Source: Salinicola halophilus (GTDB taxonomy: Bacteria > Pseudomonadota > Gammaproteobacteria > Pseudomonadales > Halomonadaceae). Taken from it: DNA of 64,000 nucleotides. The translations under genes and the position numbers were made by a program. How positions within the stretch are numbered: position 1 is the first letter of the stretch; every line of letters begins with the position of its first letter. The stretch lies in assembly GCF_003206155.1 (NCBI RefSeq), contig NZ_PZJV01000006.1, positions 589,925 to 653,924 on the forward strand, written 5' to 3'. Under the pieces are notes generated by a model. That model did no database searches, was not told where the DNA came from, and saw only the letters and a program-made list of their open reading frames with translations. Positions 17,417-26,259 of this stretch are shown here, one piece after another.

Positions 17417-18724
17417 TTAAAACGACTCCCACTCCGCCGTCGCTTCGGCCTTGGGCGCGGGGCTTGGCCGAGGCGATGCCGGCGTCTGGGACGGCCGTTG
17501 CATCGAACCGCCGTCGATGGCCGAGCGGGCCTGGGAGTGCGCCGCCGGCCGCTTTAGCGCCTGGCCGGCCCGCGATTCGGGGGCTTCGGCGAGACGAAAG
17601 ACTGCCACCGTCGTCTGCAGCTCGTCGGCCTGGCGAGACAGCGCCGTTGCAGCGCCGGCGGCCTGCTGCACCAGCGCGGCGTTCTGCTGGGTGACCTGAT
17701 CCATCTGCGACACCGCCTGATCGACCTGGCTGATGCCGTGGCTCTGCTCCTCGGAGGCGGCGGCGATCTCGCGCATGATCTCGTTGACGCGAGTAATCGA
17801 CGTGACGATGTCGCCCATGGTCGTGCCCGCCTTGTCGGCGAGTTCGGCCCCGTTCTCGACGCGTTCCGCCGAGCGCTGGATCAGGTCGCGAATCGCCTTC
17901 GCGGCATCCGCCGAACGCTTGGCAAGCGTCTGCACCTCGTTGGCGACCACGGCGAAACCTCGGCCCTGCTCGCCGGCGCGGGCGGCCTCCACCGAGGCAT
18001 TGAGCGCGAGAATGTTGGTCTGGAACGCCACCGAGTCGATGGCGTCGAGAAGCTCCACCGCCTGGCGCGACTGCTGGCTGATCTCATGCATCGTCTCGAC
18101 GACGTTGCCGACCACCTCGCCGCCGCGATTGGCGACGGCGGTGGCATCGTCGGCCAGCTGGTTCGCCTGAGCGGCGTTCTCCGCGTTCTGGCGAACGGTG
18201 GAGGTGAGCTCCTCCATGCTGGCAGCGGTCTGCTCCAGTGACGCCGCCTGCTGCTCGGTGCGCGAGGAGAGATCGGTATTGCCGCGGGCGATCTCGGCGG
18301 CGCTGTCGTGAACGCTGGTGCAGGCCAGGCGCACGTCACCCACGGTATTGGAGAGATGCGCCTGCGTATGGCCGAGCGCAGTGAACAACCGGCCGATCTC
18401 GTTGTTGCCGCGCTTCTCCACGGGGTGCGAGAGATCACCTTCGGCCAGCCGCTCGCAGTGCGTCATCAGACGCTCGAGCGGGCGAATGACATTGACGCTG
18501 ACGCCCCAGAGCACGATGAGCGCCAGAACGAACGTGGCGAGCACGCCTGCCGCGATGCCGACGTTGAACCACTGCGCCCGCGCCGGATCCATGCCGGTCG
18601 CGACGGAGGTCGCATCGCTCACGGCATAGGCGGCGAGACCCGCCATTCCCATCACCAGCAGCGTGAAGGCGCCCAGTACCAGCAGCCAGCTCGTCTTTAC
18701 CGTCAGATCATTGAATCGTTTCAT
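17417..18724 (-). CDS. Methyl-accepting chemotaxis protein lacking a sensor domain
   Basis: A 435-residue chemoreceptor. Transmembrane helices lie at about residues 13-35 and 52-74, separated by a loop of only about 17 residues, so there is no periplasmic ligand-binding domain. A HAMP domain follows (RPLERLMTHCERLAEGDLSHPV), then a full signalling hairpin with the conserved tip [33 protein letters not shown]. The last five residues, EWESF, resemble the NWETF docking site for the methyltransferase CheR. The start at 18724 begins MKRFNDLTVKTSW. A sigma-28-like promoter lies upstream. It may sense cytoplasmic, membrane or energy state, or assist other receptors. Confidence 0.92.
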   Translation of the reverse strand: MKRFNDLTVKTSWLLVLGAFTLLVMGMAGLAAYAVSDATSVATGMDPARAQWFNVGIAAGVLATFVLALIVLWGVSVNVIRPLERLMTHCERLAEGDLSHPVEKRGNNEIGRLFTALGHTQAHLSNTVGDVRLACTSVHDSAAEIARGNTDLSSRTEQQAASLEQTAASMEELTSTVRQNAENAAQANQLADDATAVANRGGEVVGNVVETMHEISQQSRQAVELLDAIDSVAFQTNILALNASVEAARAGEQGRGFAVVANEVQTLAKRSADAAKAIRDLIQRSAERVENGAELADKAGTTMGDIVTSITRVNEIMREIAAASEEQSHGISQVDQAVSQMDQVTQQNAALVQQAAGAATALSRQADELQTTVAVFRLAEAPESRAGQALKRPAAHSQARSAIDGGSMQRPSQTPASPRPSPAPKAEATAEWESF

Positions 18725-18764
18725 GCGTCCACCCGCTGCAGAGAATCCAAGCGCTAAGTCGACA

Positions 18765-18791
18765 CTATCGGCCGTCGTCCGTACGACTTGA
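18765..18791 (-). promoter_or_regulatory. Sigma-28 (FliA)-like promoter of the short chemoreceptor
   Basis: On the minus strand, TCAAGTCG (-35) is separated by exactly 11 bases from GCCGATAG (-10). The FliA consensus is TAAAGTTT-N11-GCCGATAA; the -10 matches 7 of 8 and the -35 matches 5 of 8. It ends 41 bases before the start codon. Confidence 0.6.
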
Positions 18792-18902
18792 TAGCGCAGG
18801 GACCGGGTGAGGCAACCTGTCGCGGGTTTTCCGGTCATACAGGGAAGGCACGCAGGACCGGTCACGCTGTCTCGCCCCATCCCACCCCACGAGGTTCGAG
18901 CC

Positions 18903-19562
18903 ATGAACGCACAGAAGATCCTGTCTCAACTGATGAATCAGGCCAAGAGCGCCGGTGAGTCGACATCCGGCAGCCAGCGCGGTGGTTTCGACGTCAAGTC
19001 ACTGCTCGGCGGTGGCGCGTTGGGTCTGCTCGTCGGCAGCAAGCGCGGGCGCAGTCTCGGCGGCAAGGCGGTGAAATACGGAGCGCTGGCGGGGCTGGGG
19101 GCGCTTGCCTACAAGGCGTGGCAGGCACATCAGGCGAATACCGGCGCATCCGACACCTCGGCGGAAGATACGGGTAGACCGCTGGAGACCCTCGATGGCG
19201 ACGCCCAGGAGAGGCGTAGTCGCGTGATACTGCAGGCGATGATCGCCACGGCCCGGGCCGACGGCCATATCGACGAGGAAGAGCGGGCGGCGCTGACCGA
19301 CCAGATCGACGCCCTCGGCGCGGACGACGAGCTGCATACTTGGGTCGAACGACAGATGGTGACGCCGCTCGATGCCGACGTCATCGCCAGCGAAGTCGAC
19401 TCGCCCCAGGCCGGGCGCGAAGCCTATCTGGCGAGCCTTGCGATCGCCGACGACCAGAACCCGATGGAGCGCGCCTGGCTCGATCAGCTCGCCGCCGCGC
19501 TCGAACTCGACGCCGAGCTGCGGCAGACGCTCGAGCGTCAGGTCCAAAGCCCCGCGACCTGA
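18903..19562 (+). CDS. yebE: DUF533 / YebE family protein
   Basis: A 219-residue protein. The N-terminal third is Gly/Ser-rich with the membrane-associating stretch SLLGGGALGLLVGSKRGRSLGGKAVKYGALAGLGALAYKAW. The C-terminal part (about 105-215) is a TerB-like acidic helical domain starting QAMIATARADGHIDEEER. YebE-type proteins are envelope-stress-associated inner-membrane proteins of unknown activity. The ATG at 18903 is preferred because the family starts MNAQKIL-like. A 14-base direct repeat (GACCTGAGCGGGGG) straddles the stop codon, at about 19556 and 19583. Confidence 0.85.
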   Translation: MNAQKILSQLMNQAKSAGESTSGSQRGGFDVKSLLGGGALGLLVGSKRGRSLGGKAVKYGALAGLGALAYKAWQAHQANTGASDTSAEDTGRPLETLDGDAQERRSRVILQAMIATARADGHIDEEERAALTDQIDALGADDELHTWVERQMVTPLDADVIASEVDSPQAGREAYLASLAIADDQNPMERAWLDQLAAALELDAELRQTLERQVQSPAT

Positions 19563-19622
19563 GCGGGGGGAGGCCGAGGGAAGACCTGAGCGGGGGAGCC
19601 CGAGCGGAAGCGCGTCAGACGC

Positions 19623-20819
19623 TCACGCGGTGGGGCGCTGGACGAGCGTGGCAACGAAAGCGATCAACGCGAGCAGTGCCACGCCGCTGCCGTAGACGTA
19701 GGTCGTCGGCATCAGCCCTAGGTGCTGAGCGGCGACGCCGCCGATCAGCGCCAGCAGGCTCGCCGAGAGATAGCAGATCACGTAGAACGCGGCCATCAGC
19801 GCCGAGCGCTCCGTAGGGGGTGCCAGCGGCATGACGATGCGCAGCGCGCCCATGAAGGCAGCCCCGAACCCGATGCCAGCCACCGCCGTGCCGCCGAGCA
19901 GGATATCGATCCGGGTCAGATAGACCCCGAGCAGCAGCCCGAGCATGCCGGCGACGATACAGGCGGTGCCCAGCAGCACGGCCAGCCGCGACGGGCGCGA
20001 GCGCAGCACCATGACGCTGATGCCGCCGACGAACGGCAGCAGAAAGGTGATCAGCGAGCCGATCAGCGGGCTCTCCCGGTGGCTGATCGTCTCGACCAGT
20101 GTCGGCCCCAGCGAGAGCGAGAATCCGCCCAGCGCCCAGGAGGCCACCACCGCCGGCACCACGCGCAGCAGCGGCTTTCTCACCGGCGGCGGGATGCTCG
20201 CGCGCGGCCGCAGGGAGGCCAGCGCCCCCGGGCGTGGCGTGGCGCCCTCGGGAATACGCTTCAGCCAGAACCCGAGCAGTACCAGCATCACGGCCAGCAC
20301 GAGATAGACGCTGCGCATGGGCGCCGGCCAATAGGTCACCAGCACGCCGGCGAGCAGCGCCCCCACGCCCATGCCGGACAGCGGCGCGATGCTCGCCATC
20401 AGCGGCCCGCGGGTATGGTCGCTGTCGAGCAGCGCGGCCGCCAGGGCACTGGTCGCGACCCCGGTGGCGATGCCTTGTGCGATACGCGCCGCCATCAGCC
20501 AGGCCAGATCGTCGGCGACGAGAAACAGCCCGAGTGCCAGGATCTCACCGACGATCGCTCCCGCCACGACCGGCCGCCGGCCGAGATGATCGGAGAGCGG
20601 CCCCGTCATCAAGAGCGTCGCGAGCAGCGCGAAGATATAGCTTGCGAACACCAGCGTGAGCCAGGTGGTGGAGAAGTCCCAACTGGCCTGATAGAGCCGG
20701 TAGAGCGGGGTAGGGGCGCTCGAGGCGGCCAGGAACGTCACCATCAGCAGCGAGTAGTAGACCAGCGACTCGGGCCGAGGGGCAGGATAGGGCGCGGTGG
20801 AAGCGGCGGGCGATGACAT
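19623..20819 (-). CDS. MFS transporter (drug-efflux type)
   Basis: A 398-residue major facilitator with about 12 hydrophobic segments. Motif A is LSDHLGRRPV between helices 2 and 3, and a proline-glycine-rich motif C-like segment (GMGVGALLAGVLV) lies in helix 5. The N-terminus is a short Pro/Ala cytoplasmic leader. It is transcribed away from a TetR-family gene across a 118-base region holding two matching operator-like repeats, so it is very probably an exporter repressed by that regulator. The cargo is unknown. Confidence 0.88.
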   Translation of the reverse strand: MSSPAASTAPYPAPRPESLVYYSLLMVTFLAASSAPTPLYRLYQASWDFSTTWLTLVFASYIFALLATLLMTGPLSDHLGRRPVVAGAIVGEILALGLFLVADDLAWLMAARIAQGIATGVATSALAAALLDSDHTRGPLMASIAPLSGMGVGALLAGVLVTYWPAPMRSVYLVLAVMLVLLGFWLKRIPEGATPRPGALASLRPRASIPPPVRKPLLRVVPAVVASWALGGFSLSLGPTLVETISHRESPLIGSLITFLLPFVGGISVMVLRSRPSRLAVLLGTACIVAGMLGLLLGVYLTRIDILLGGTAVAGIGFGAAFMGALRIVMPLAPPTERSALMAAFYVICYLSASLLALIGGVAAQHLGLMPTTYVYGSGVALLALIAFVATLVQRPTA

Positions 20820-20834
20820 GAGTCGATCCGTTAA

Positions 20835-20853
20835 GCTAATATTTTGCGTTAGC
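20835..20853. promoter_or_regulatory. Operator copy 1 for the TetR-family regulator
   Basis: GCTAATATTTTGCGTTAGC is an inverted repeat (GCTAA ... TTAGC) with core ATATTTTGCG. It begins 16 bases before the MFS start codon on its side and is shared, with three differences, by a second copy at 20882-20900. Confidence 0.7.
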
Positions 20854-20881
20854 GCGAGTCTGGGCGGGTTGCAGACATAAA

Positions 20882-20900
20882 GCAAATATTTTGCGTTTGG
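20882..20900. promoter_or_regulatory. Operator copy 2 for the TetR-family regulator
   Basis: GCAAATATTTTGCGTTTGG repeats the first site in the same orientation, 47 bases away. It lies 37 bases before the tetR start. The same 14-base core (AATATTTTGCGTT) occurs in both, strongly suggesting one regulator binds each. Confidence 0.7.
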
Positions 20901-20937
20901 CGGCGTGGGGCGCGTCGTCGGCGACAGCGGGGCGATC

Positions 20938-21495
20938 ATGGCGGAAAGAGCAGGCGTTCGGCCCGGCGGGCGTAGCGCTCGCGTTCAGCAAGCGGTGCAT
21001 CAGGCGGTGAAGTGTCTCGAGGCGAGCGCCCCGCGGGAGTCGCTGACCGTGCCGCGGATCGCCGCGACGGCGGGAGTGACACCCTCCACCATCTATCGCC
21101 GCTGGGGCGATCTCGCCGAACTGCTGGCGGATGTCTCGCTCTCGCGGCTGCGCCCGGACGGTGAGCCGCCAGATACCGGTACGCTCGTCGGCGATCTGCA
21201 GGCGTGGGGCGAGCAGTATCTCGAGGAGATGGTCTCGGCCCCCGGCCAGCGGGCGCTCAACGACGTCATGGCCAGCGCCGATCTCGAGCGCCGGCAGTGC
21301 TGCTATCGCTACGGTGAATCGATCATGGCCACCCTGGTGGCCAGGGCCCGTGCCAGAGGAGAGGCGGCCCCGGAAGTCGCAGCACTGATGGACGGTGTCG
21401 TCGCCCCGATGACCTACCGCCTGCTCTACGACCCGGAGGGCGCAACGCCCGCGAGGCTATCGGTCTGGATTGCCGGGGTACTGCGTTGGGCGTAA
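20938..21495 (+). CDS. TetR/AcrR family transcriptional repressor
   Basis: A 185-residue regulator. The N-terminal helix-turn-helix spans about residues 20-65, with ESLTVPRIAATAGVTPSTIYRRWGDLAELLADV. The C-terminal part matches a TetR ligand domain of the TetR_C_16/AefR-like type by its QAWGEQYLEEM and VAPMTYRLLY segments. The ATG at 20938 is 12 codons into the open frame. It is divergent from the MFS pump and most likely represses both genes through the twin operators. Confidence 0.88.
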   Translation: MAERAGVRPGGRSARVQQAVHQAVKCLEASAPRESLTVPRIAATAGVTPSTIYRRWGDLAELLADVSLSRLRPDGEPPDTGTLVGDLQAWGEQYLEEMVSAPGQRALNDVMASADLERRQCCYRYGESIMATLVARARARGEAAPEVAALMDGVVAPMTYRLLYDPEGATPARLSVWIAGVLRWA

Positions 21496-21621
21496 CCCGG
21501 CCATCAAAGATGAACCGGTATTAACTTGATTAACGCCAACTCCATCCGTTAACCGGGGTGTAATTTGTTCTTGTAATTCAATGATTTATTGAATTCCAGG
21601 ACGTCCGGGTCTATAGTCCCT

Positions 21622-21731
21622 GTCTCTTTGGGGAGTAGCCGGTCGTCCAATCGTTCAGCGGTATCGGACGGCGTTCGCGTCAACATGCTCGGCACTGCCG
21701 TGGCGCGGACACCTTTCACGGTTGGCGAGAC
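21622..21731 (+). ncRNA. yybP-ykoY manganese riboswitch upstream of mntP
   Basis: The aptamer is closed by P1 GTCTC (21622-21626) with GAGAC (21727-21731). It contains the invariant 5' element TTTGGGGAGTAGCC, the internal GTCAACATGCTCGG and the 3' element GGCGAGACC, all hallmarks of the Mn2+-sensing yybP-ykoY class. It sits 67 bases before the start of an MntP homologue, as in E. coli. No T-run terminator follows, so control is probably at translation or by Rho. Confidence 0.93.
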
Positions 21732-21798
21732 CATCGACGCGGCGGCGCAGAGTCGGGCAGCGCGCGCGTCATGGCTATCGGGCCGACTGGACAACGTT

Positions 21799-22374
21799 AT
21801 GAACCCTGCCTCACTCGCGCTACTCGCCTTTGCGATGTCGACCGACGCCTTTGCCGCGTCGATCGGCAAGGGCGCGTCGCTGGTACGTACCCGGCTACCG
21901 CAGGCGCTCAAGATCGGGCTGATATTCGGCATCATCGAGTGCATCGCACCGATGATCGGCTGGAGCATCGGCATGGCGGCATCGCAGTTCGTGGCCCAGT
22001 GGGATCACTGGATCGCGTTCGTGCTGCTCGGCGGTCTCGGCGGTCACATGATCTGGGAAGGCTTCCGGCCCGCCTCGCCGGTACGCGACGAGGTGGCGCC
22101 ACGCCCCTCGTTCTGGCTACTGGTGGCCACCGCCTTTGCGACCAGCATCGATGCCATGGCGGTCGGCGTGACGCTGGCGTTCGCCGACGTGAACATCGTC
22201 CTAGCGGCGGCTGCCATCGGTATCGCCACGACCGTCATGGTCACCCTCGGCATTCTGCTCGGGCGGGTGATCGGCAGCGTGATCGGCAAGCGCGCCGAGA
22301 TCGTCGGCGGCATCGTGCTGATCGCGATCGGTTGCGCCGTGCTCTACGACCATCTCGTTCTCCAGCCGAGCTGA
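21799..22374 (+). CDS. mntP: Manganese efflux pump MntP
   Basis: A 191-residue, six-helix inner-membrane Mn2+ exporter. The two homologous halves carry the ion-path aspartates in [14 protein letters not shown] (N-terminal) and [14 protein letters not shown] (C-terminal), as in E. coli MntP (188 residues). The start at 21799 ([13 protein letters not shown]) matches the family; the longer frame upstream is the riboswitch. No strong Shine-Dalgarno is visible (GGACAACGTT before ATG), consistent with riboswitch-assisted expression. It protects the cell from manganese excess. Confidence 0.95.
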   Translation: MNPASLALLAFAMSTDAFAASIGKGASLVRTRLPQALKIGLIFGIIECIAPMIGWSIGMAASQFVAQWDHWIAFVLLGGLGGHMIWEGFRPASPVRDEVAPRPSFWLLVATAFATSIDAMAVGVTLAFADVNIVLAAAAIGIATTVMVTLGILLGRVIGSVIGKRAEIVGGIVLIAIGCAVLYDHLVLQPS

Positions 22375-22472
22375 TCCCTCGGTTGAAGTCGTCTTGCGCA
22401 CGCCCCATTGTCGGCTGGGCCACTTCGAGAAGCGGCCATCGTCAGAAGACTCATCGATACTCGGGAGGGCCC

Positions 22473-22625
22473 ATGGCCTCGCACCCCATACGCGACAACG
22501 CGTTGAAGGCGGCGCTCAAGACGCCGCAGTTCCGCCAGCAGCAGCAGACGCCGAAGAAAGGCAAAGGCAGCTACAGCCGCAAGGGCCGGGGTGGCCCGAT
22601 GCGGCGCTATCGCCAAGCGGCCTGA
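22473..22625 (+). CDS. arfA: Alternative ribosome-rescue factor ArfA
   Basis: A 50-residue basic protein that releases ribosomes stalled on non-stop mRNA by recruiting RF2 when trans-translation fails. It matches E. coli ArfA blocks: RDNALKAALKTPQFRQ (compare KDNAIEALLHDPLFRQ) and KKGKGSYSRKGRGG (compare KKGKGSYMRKGKHG). The ATG at 22473 has TCGGGAGG just upstream. The open frame stops soon after the functional core, without the hydrophobic tail of the 72-residue E. coli form. The stop codon lies in the loop of a long hairpin (22604-22645), recalling the RNase III site that makes E. coli arfA mRNA self-truncating. Confidence 0.88.
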   Translation: MASHPIRDNALKAALKTPQFRQQQQTPKKGKGSYSRKGRGGPMRRYRQAA

Positions 22626-22645
22626 GGGCCGTTTCGCCATAGCGC
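22604..22645 (+). promoter_or_regulatory. Long hairpin with the arfA stop codon in its tetraloop
   Basis: A 19-base 5' arm (22604-22622) pairs with 22627-22645. It has 7 pairs at the base, 5 at the top and 4 plus one G-U in the middle, with two mismatches. The loop is TGAG, whose first three bases are the arfA stop codon. Cleavage of the 5' arm by RNase III would leave a non-stop mRNA. A short TTT follows the upper stem, but the stem continues, so it is not a plain terminator. Confidence 0.8.
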
Positions 22646-22817
22646 TTCGTCGAACCCCACGCCATCGAATGTGCCACTCGCCGCGCGCTCGCCCCCTTTA
22701 TCCGCTCCCCCTCGTCACGCCGTGACCCGCTTTCCCGCCGCCAGATCGATCCAGCGTGAAGGGGCACTTGCCGCTAGGCTAACGACTCCCTCTCGCCGAT
22801 TGTTCCGGAGATTCTCC

Positions 22818-23420
22818 ATGTCCACCGACTCGCGCTCGCTCTGGCACTTCTCGCTCACCGAATTTCAGCAGGCCGTGGAGAAGCGCCCGACCCCAGGCTG
22901 CGGAGCGGCGGCAGCGGTCAACGCCTGCTTCGGGCTCTCGCTGGTCCTCAAGGGGCTACGTCTGACCGCCGACAAGCGCCAGGACGACGCCGACACTGCC
23001 GAGCTCATCGAGCGGGGCGATGCTCTCTATCGCAAACTCGCCGCCGCCGTGGACGACGATGCCGCCGCTTTCGCCGAATGGCTCGCCGCGAAACGGCTCG
23101 ACGATGCCAACGCCGACAAGCCGGCGCGGCTCGAGGCGGCGCAGGCGGCCTCGATCGAGGTGCCGCTGGCCGCGGCGGCGTGCTGCGAGCAGGCGCTGGC
23201 ACTGGCGGTCGAGTCGGTCGATGAAACCGCACCGATGCTCGAAAGCGATACTGCCGTCGGTGCGCTGATGGTGAAGGCCGGCCTGGAGGCGCTTTTGATC
23301 GGGGCCGAGGCCAACCTCGACGGGCTCGACGACGAGGCGCGTCGGAATGCCGAGCGGCGCTGCGAGACGCTTCGCACCGATGCCGGTGGCCACTGTCGGC
23401 GGCTCGGGCTCGACGCCTGA
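22818..23420 (+). CDS. Cyclodeaminase/cyclohydrolase family protein (FTCD_C-like)
   Basis: A 200-residue all-helical protein of the formiminotransferase-cyclodeaminase C-terminal family (FchA-like), which in relatives acts on 5-formimino- or 5,10-methenyl-tetrahydrofolate. The diagnostic segment PTPGCGAAAAVNACFGLSLVLKG lies at about residues 23-45, followed by the long helices with VDDDAAAFAEW and EVPLAAAACCEQAL, and the C-terminal AEANLDGL. The ATG at 22818 has CCGGAG 7 bases upstream. It is not linked to histidine-degradation genes, so the substrate is uncertain. Confidence 0.8.
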   Translation: MSTDSRSLWHFSLTEFQQAVEKRPTPGCGAAAAVNACFGLSLVLKGLRLTADKRQDDADTAELIERGDALYRKLAAAVDDDAAAFAEWLAAKRLDDANADKPARLEAAQAASIEVPLAAAACCEQALALAVESVDETAPMLESDTAVGALMVKAGLEALLIGAEANLDGLDDEARRNAERRCETLRTDAGGHCRRLGLDA

Positions 23421-23432
23421 ACCTGGCCGAGA

Positions 23433-24326
23433 TCAGTCCGGTACCGGCGCCTCGATGCCATCGTGCGGGCGCGTCGCCAGCGTCGTGCCAATGGAGGCAA
23501 CCACGATCAGCGCGATCGCCGACCACTGTAGATGGCCCAGGTGCTGACTCAGGAAGATGACCCCGCAGAGCGCGCCGATGGCCGGTTCCAGGCTCATCAG
23601 GGTACCGAACACCGGGGTCGGCATTCGCGACATCGCGATCATCTCCAGGGTGTAGGGGATGGCAGTGGAGAGGATGGCGACGGCCAGTGCGATCGGCAAG
23701 ATGTCGAGCGAGAGAAGGGCGGCACCGGCATCGATCAGGCCGATCGGTGCAATCACGATGGCCGCGATGGTCACGCCGAGGGCGGCGCTCTGCGCGCCGT
23801 TGACCGCGCCGGCCTTCTGGCCGAAGAGAATGTAGAGCGCCCAGCAGACGCCGGCGCCGAGGGCACAGGCCGCACCATAGGGGTCGAGAGTGCCGCTCGC
23901 CTCGTCCCCGAGCAGTAGCAGCATCGCAAGCCCCGCCACCGCCAGTGCCACCCAGAGCAGGTCGAGCCGCCGCCGCGACGAGAAGACCGCCACCGCCAGC
24001 GGCCCGGTGAATTCCAGCGCCACCGCGATGCCCAGCGGCACCGTCTGTATCGCCTGATAGAGCAGAAAGTTCATGGCCCCGAGGGAGACGCCGTAGACGA
24101 TCAGCGTCTTCCAGGCGCTTTTCGCGATCGGGCGCCGCCACGGGCGAAACACCGCGAGCAGCATGATCGATGCCAGGATCAGCCGAATCGACGTCGCCCC
24201 GGTGGCGCCGATCGTCGGAAACAGCGACTGCGCGAGCGACGCGCCGCTCTGAATCGACACCATGGCGACGATGAGCATGGCGACCGGCCACACCCGGGCG
24301 ATGAGTCCGCGAATCTCGACTGACAT
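23433..24326 (-). CDS. rhtA: Threonine/homoserine exporter RhtA-like (DMT/EamA family)
   Basis: A 297-residue, ten-helix inner-membrane exporter with two EamA repeats. It follows E. coli RhtA closely in blocks such as [63 protein letters not shown] and [10 protein letters not shown]. The start at 24326 is set by GGAGGT 4 bases upstream. It ends 12 bases from the convergent cyclodeaminase-like gene. Likely cargo is threonine or homoserine, or related amino acids. Confidence 0.88.
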   Translation of the reverse strand: MSVEIRGLIARVWPVAMLIVAMVSIQSGASLAQSLFPTIGATGATSIRLILASIMLLAVFRPWRRPIAKSAWKTLIVYGVSLGAMNFLLYQAIQTVPLGIAVALEFTGPLAVAVFSSRRRLDLLWVALAVAGLAMLLLLGDEASGTLDPYGAACALGAGVCWALYILFGQKAGAVNGAQSAALGVTIAAIVIAPIGLIDAGAALLSLDILPIALAVAILSTAIPYTLEMIAMSRMPTPVFGTLMSLEPAIGALCGVIFLSQHLGHLQWSAIALIVVASIGTTLATRPHDGIEAPVPD

Positions 24327-24536
24327 GGCACCTCCATAGGTCATCCACCGCGTGGCGACGGTGGCGCGGCGTCATCGGCGCGCGCAGGGCCGGAAAGTGT
24401 ACGAACGGTCGTTAGTCCAGGCAAGGGCGCGCCGCCCCCGCGGGGTCACCGTAGTGTCACGTTTCGCGCTCTACTCTGCCGGACGAGGCTCGTCACGCCA
24501 GTCTCGCCCATTCGGGGACTTCGCGAGGAAGTGGAC

Positions 24537-26144
24537 ATGGAACGTAACGTATCCGGGTATGCCGATTCGAGCTTTTCGCCGTTCGGCTTCTCACGGCTGA
24601 GTCTTTTCTTTGCGGCGCTGCTGCTGGCCTCCGGCGGCTACTTTCTGTTCTGGGGGCTGGGCTACATTCAGGGCGACCGGCCGATCCTCTTCGTGATGGC
24701 GACACTGTTCGGCATCTTCATGGCGTTCAATATCGGTGGCAACGACGTCGCCAACTCCTTCGGCACCAGCGTCGGCGCCGGCACGCTGACGATCCAGCAG
24801 GCGCTGGTGGTGGCGGCGATCTTCGAGGTCAGCGGCGCGGTGATCGCCGGCGGCGAGGTGACGTCGACCATTCGCAGCGGCATCGTCGATCTCGGCGGCA
24901 TGCAGGTAGCGCCGACGGACTTCGTCTACATCATGATGTCCGCGCTGATCGCCGCGGCGGTCTGGCTGCTCTTCGCCTCGCGCAAGGGATTCCCGGTGTC
25001 GACGACACACTCCATCATCGGGGCGATCGTCGGCGCCTCGCTGACGCTGGGCGTGCTGGTCAGCGGCACCGACACCGCCCTCGGGCTGGTGCAGTGGGGG
25101 CAGGTGGGCCAGATCGCGATCTCCTGGGTGCTCTCGCCGGCGCTGGGCGGGCTCGGCTCCTACCTGCTCTATTCGCTGATCAAGCGGCATATCCTGTCTT
25201 ACAACGAGGTCGCCAAGCACGAGCTCGACCAGATCCGCGAACAGAAACGCGAGCACAGGCAGCGCCACAAGGCACGCTTTGAACGCCTCTCGGAAATTCA
25301 GAAGATCTCCTATACCCAGGCGATGGCGCGGGACATGCAGACGATCAACGACGGCGACTTCGATACCGGTGATCTGGAGTCCGAGTACTACCGCGATCTG
25401 CAGTCGATCGATGAAAAGCGCCGCGAGGTTCACTCCCATCGGGCGCTGGAGGCCTGGGTGCCGATGGTGGCGGCGATCGGCGCGATGGTCATCGTGGCGA
25501 TGCTGCTCTTCAAGGGACTGACCAACGTCGATCTTGGCCTGAGCACGCTTCACAACTACCTGATCATGGGCATGATCGGGGCTGCGGTGTGGATGGCGAC
25601 CTTCATCTTCGCCAAGACGCTCAAGGGCGAGTCTCTCGATCGCTCGACGTTTTTGATGTTCAGCTGGATGCAGGTGTTCACCGCCTCCGGTTTTGCGTTC
25701 AGCCACGGCTCCAACGACATCGCCAACGCCATCGGACCGTTCGTGGCGATTCTCGACGTGCTGCGAACCGGTGGCATTCAGGGCGAGGCCTCGATACCGC
25801 CGTTGGCGCTGATGACCTTTGGCGTGGCGCTGATCGCGGGGCTCTGGTTCATCGGCAAGGAGGTGATTCAGACGGTGGGACACAATCTCACCGAGATCCA
25901 CCCCGCCTCCGGCTTTTCGGCGGAGCTCTCCGCCGCGGCGGTGGTGATGCTCGCCTCGATCCTCGGCCTGCCGGTCTCCAGCACCCACATTCTGATCGGC
26001 GCGGTACTCGGCATCGGTCTGGTCAATCGCCAGACCAACTGGAAGCTGATGCGGCCCATTGCGCTGGCCTGGGTGGTGACTCTCCCTGCCGCGGCCGCAC
26101 TGGCGGCGATCGCTTTCGTCGCACTGCGCACGCTCTGGGGGTGA
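24537..26144 (+). CDS. Inorganic phosphate transporter, PiT family
   Basis: A 535-residue proton- or sodium-coupled phosphate carrier. The duplicated PiT signature is clear: [21 protein letters not shown] (about 62-82) and [14 protein letters not shown] (about 383-396), each followed by a helix hairpin with [16 protein letters not shown] or [16 protein letters not shown] charged cytoplasmic region at about 215-305 ([24 protein letters not shown]) separates the halves. The ATG at 24537 has GAGGAA 7 bases upstream. No phosphate-regulon gene is adjacent. Confidence 0.92.
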   Translation: MERNVSGYADSSFSPFGFSRLSLFFAALLLASGGYFLFWGLGYIQGDRPILFVMATLFGIFMAFNIGGNDVANSFGTSVGAGTLTIQQALVVAAIFEVSGAVIAGGEVTSTIRSGIVDLGGMQVAPTDFVYIMMSALIAAAVWLLFASRKGFPVSTTHSIIGAIVGASLTLGVLVSGTDTALGLVQWGQVGQIAISWVLSPALGGLGSYLLYSLIKRHILSYNEVAKHELDQIREQKREHRQRHKARFERLSEIQKISYTQAMARDMQTINDGDFDTGDLESEYYRDLQSIDEKRREVHSHRALEAWVPMVAAIGAMVIVAMLLFKGLTNVDLGLSTLHNYLIMGMIGAAVWMATFIFAKTLKGESLDRSTFLMFSWMQVFTASGFAFSHGSNDIANAIGPFVAILDVLRTGGIQGEASIPPLALMTFGVALIAGLWFIGKEVIQTVGHNLTEIHPASGFSAELSAAAVVMLASILGLPVSSTHILIGAVLGIGLVNRQTNWKLMRPIALAWVVTLPAAAALAAIAFVALRTLWG

Positions 26145-26202
26145 GCGCAGGCGCGCCCATAACGCGCGCTGACGACGTGCCGCCGATAATACGCCGATCG
26201 AA

Positions 26203-26245
26203 CCGACGCCAGCGATGCACCCGTATCGCTGGCGTCGGCGGTTTT
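26203..26245. terminator. Bidirectional terminator between pit and the SMP-30 gene
   Basis: CCGACGCCAGCGAT pairs perfectly with ATCGCTGGCGTCGG (14 base pairs, 8-base loop). CGGTTTT follows on the plus strand. The two flanking genes converge on it. Confidence 0.8.
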
Positions 26246-26259
26246 CCCGCTAGCGCGGA

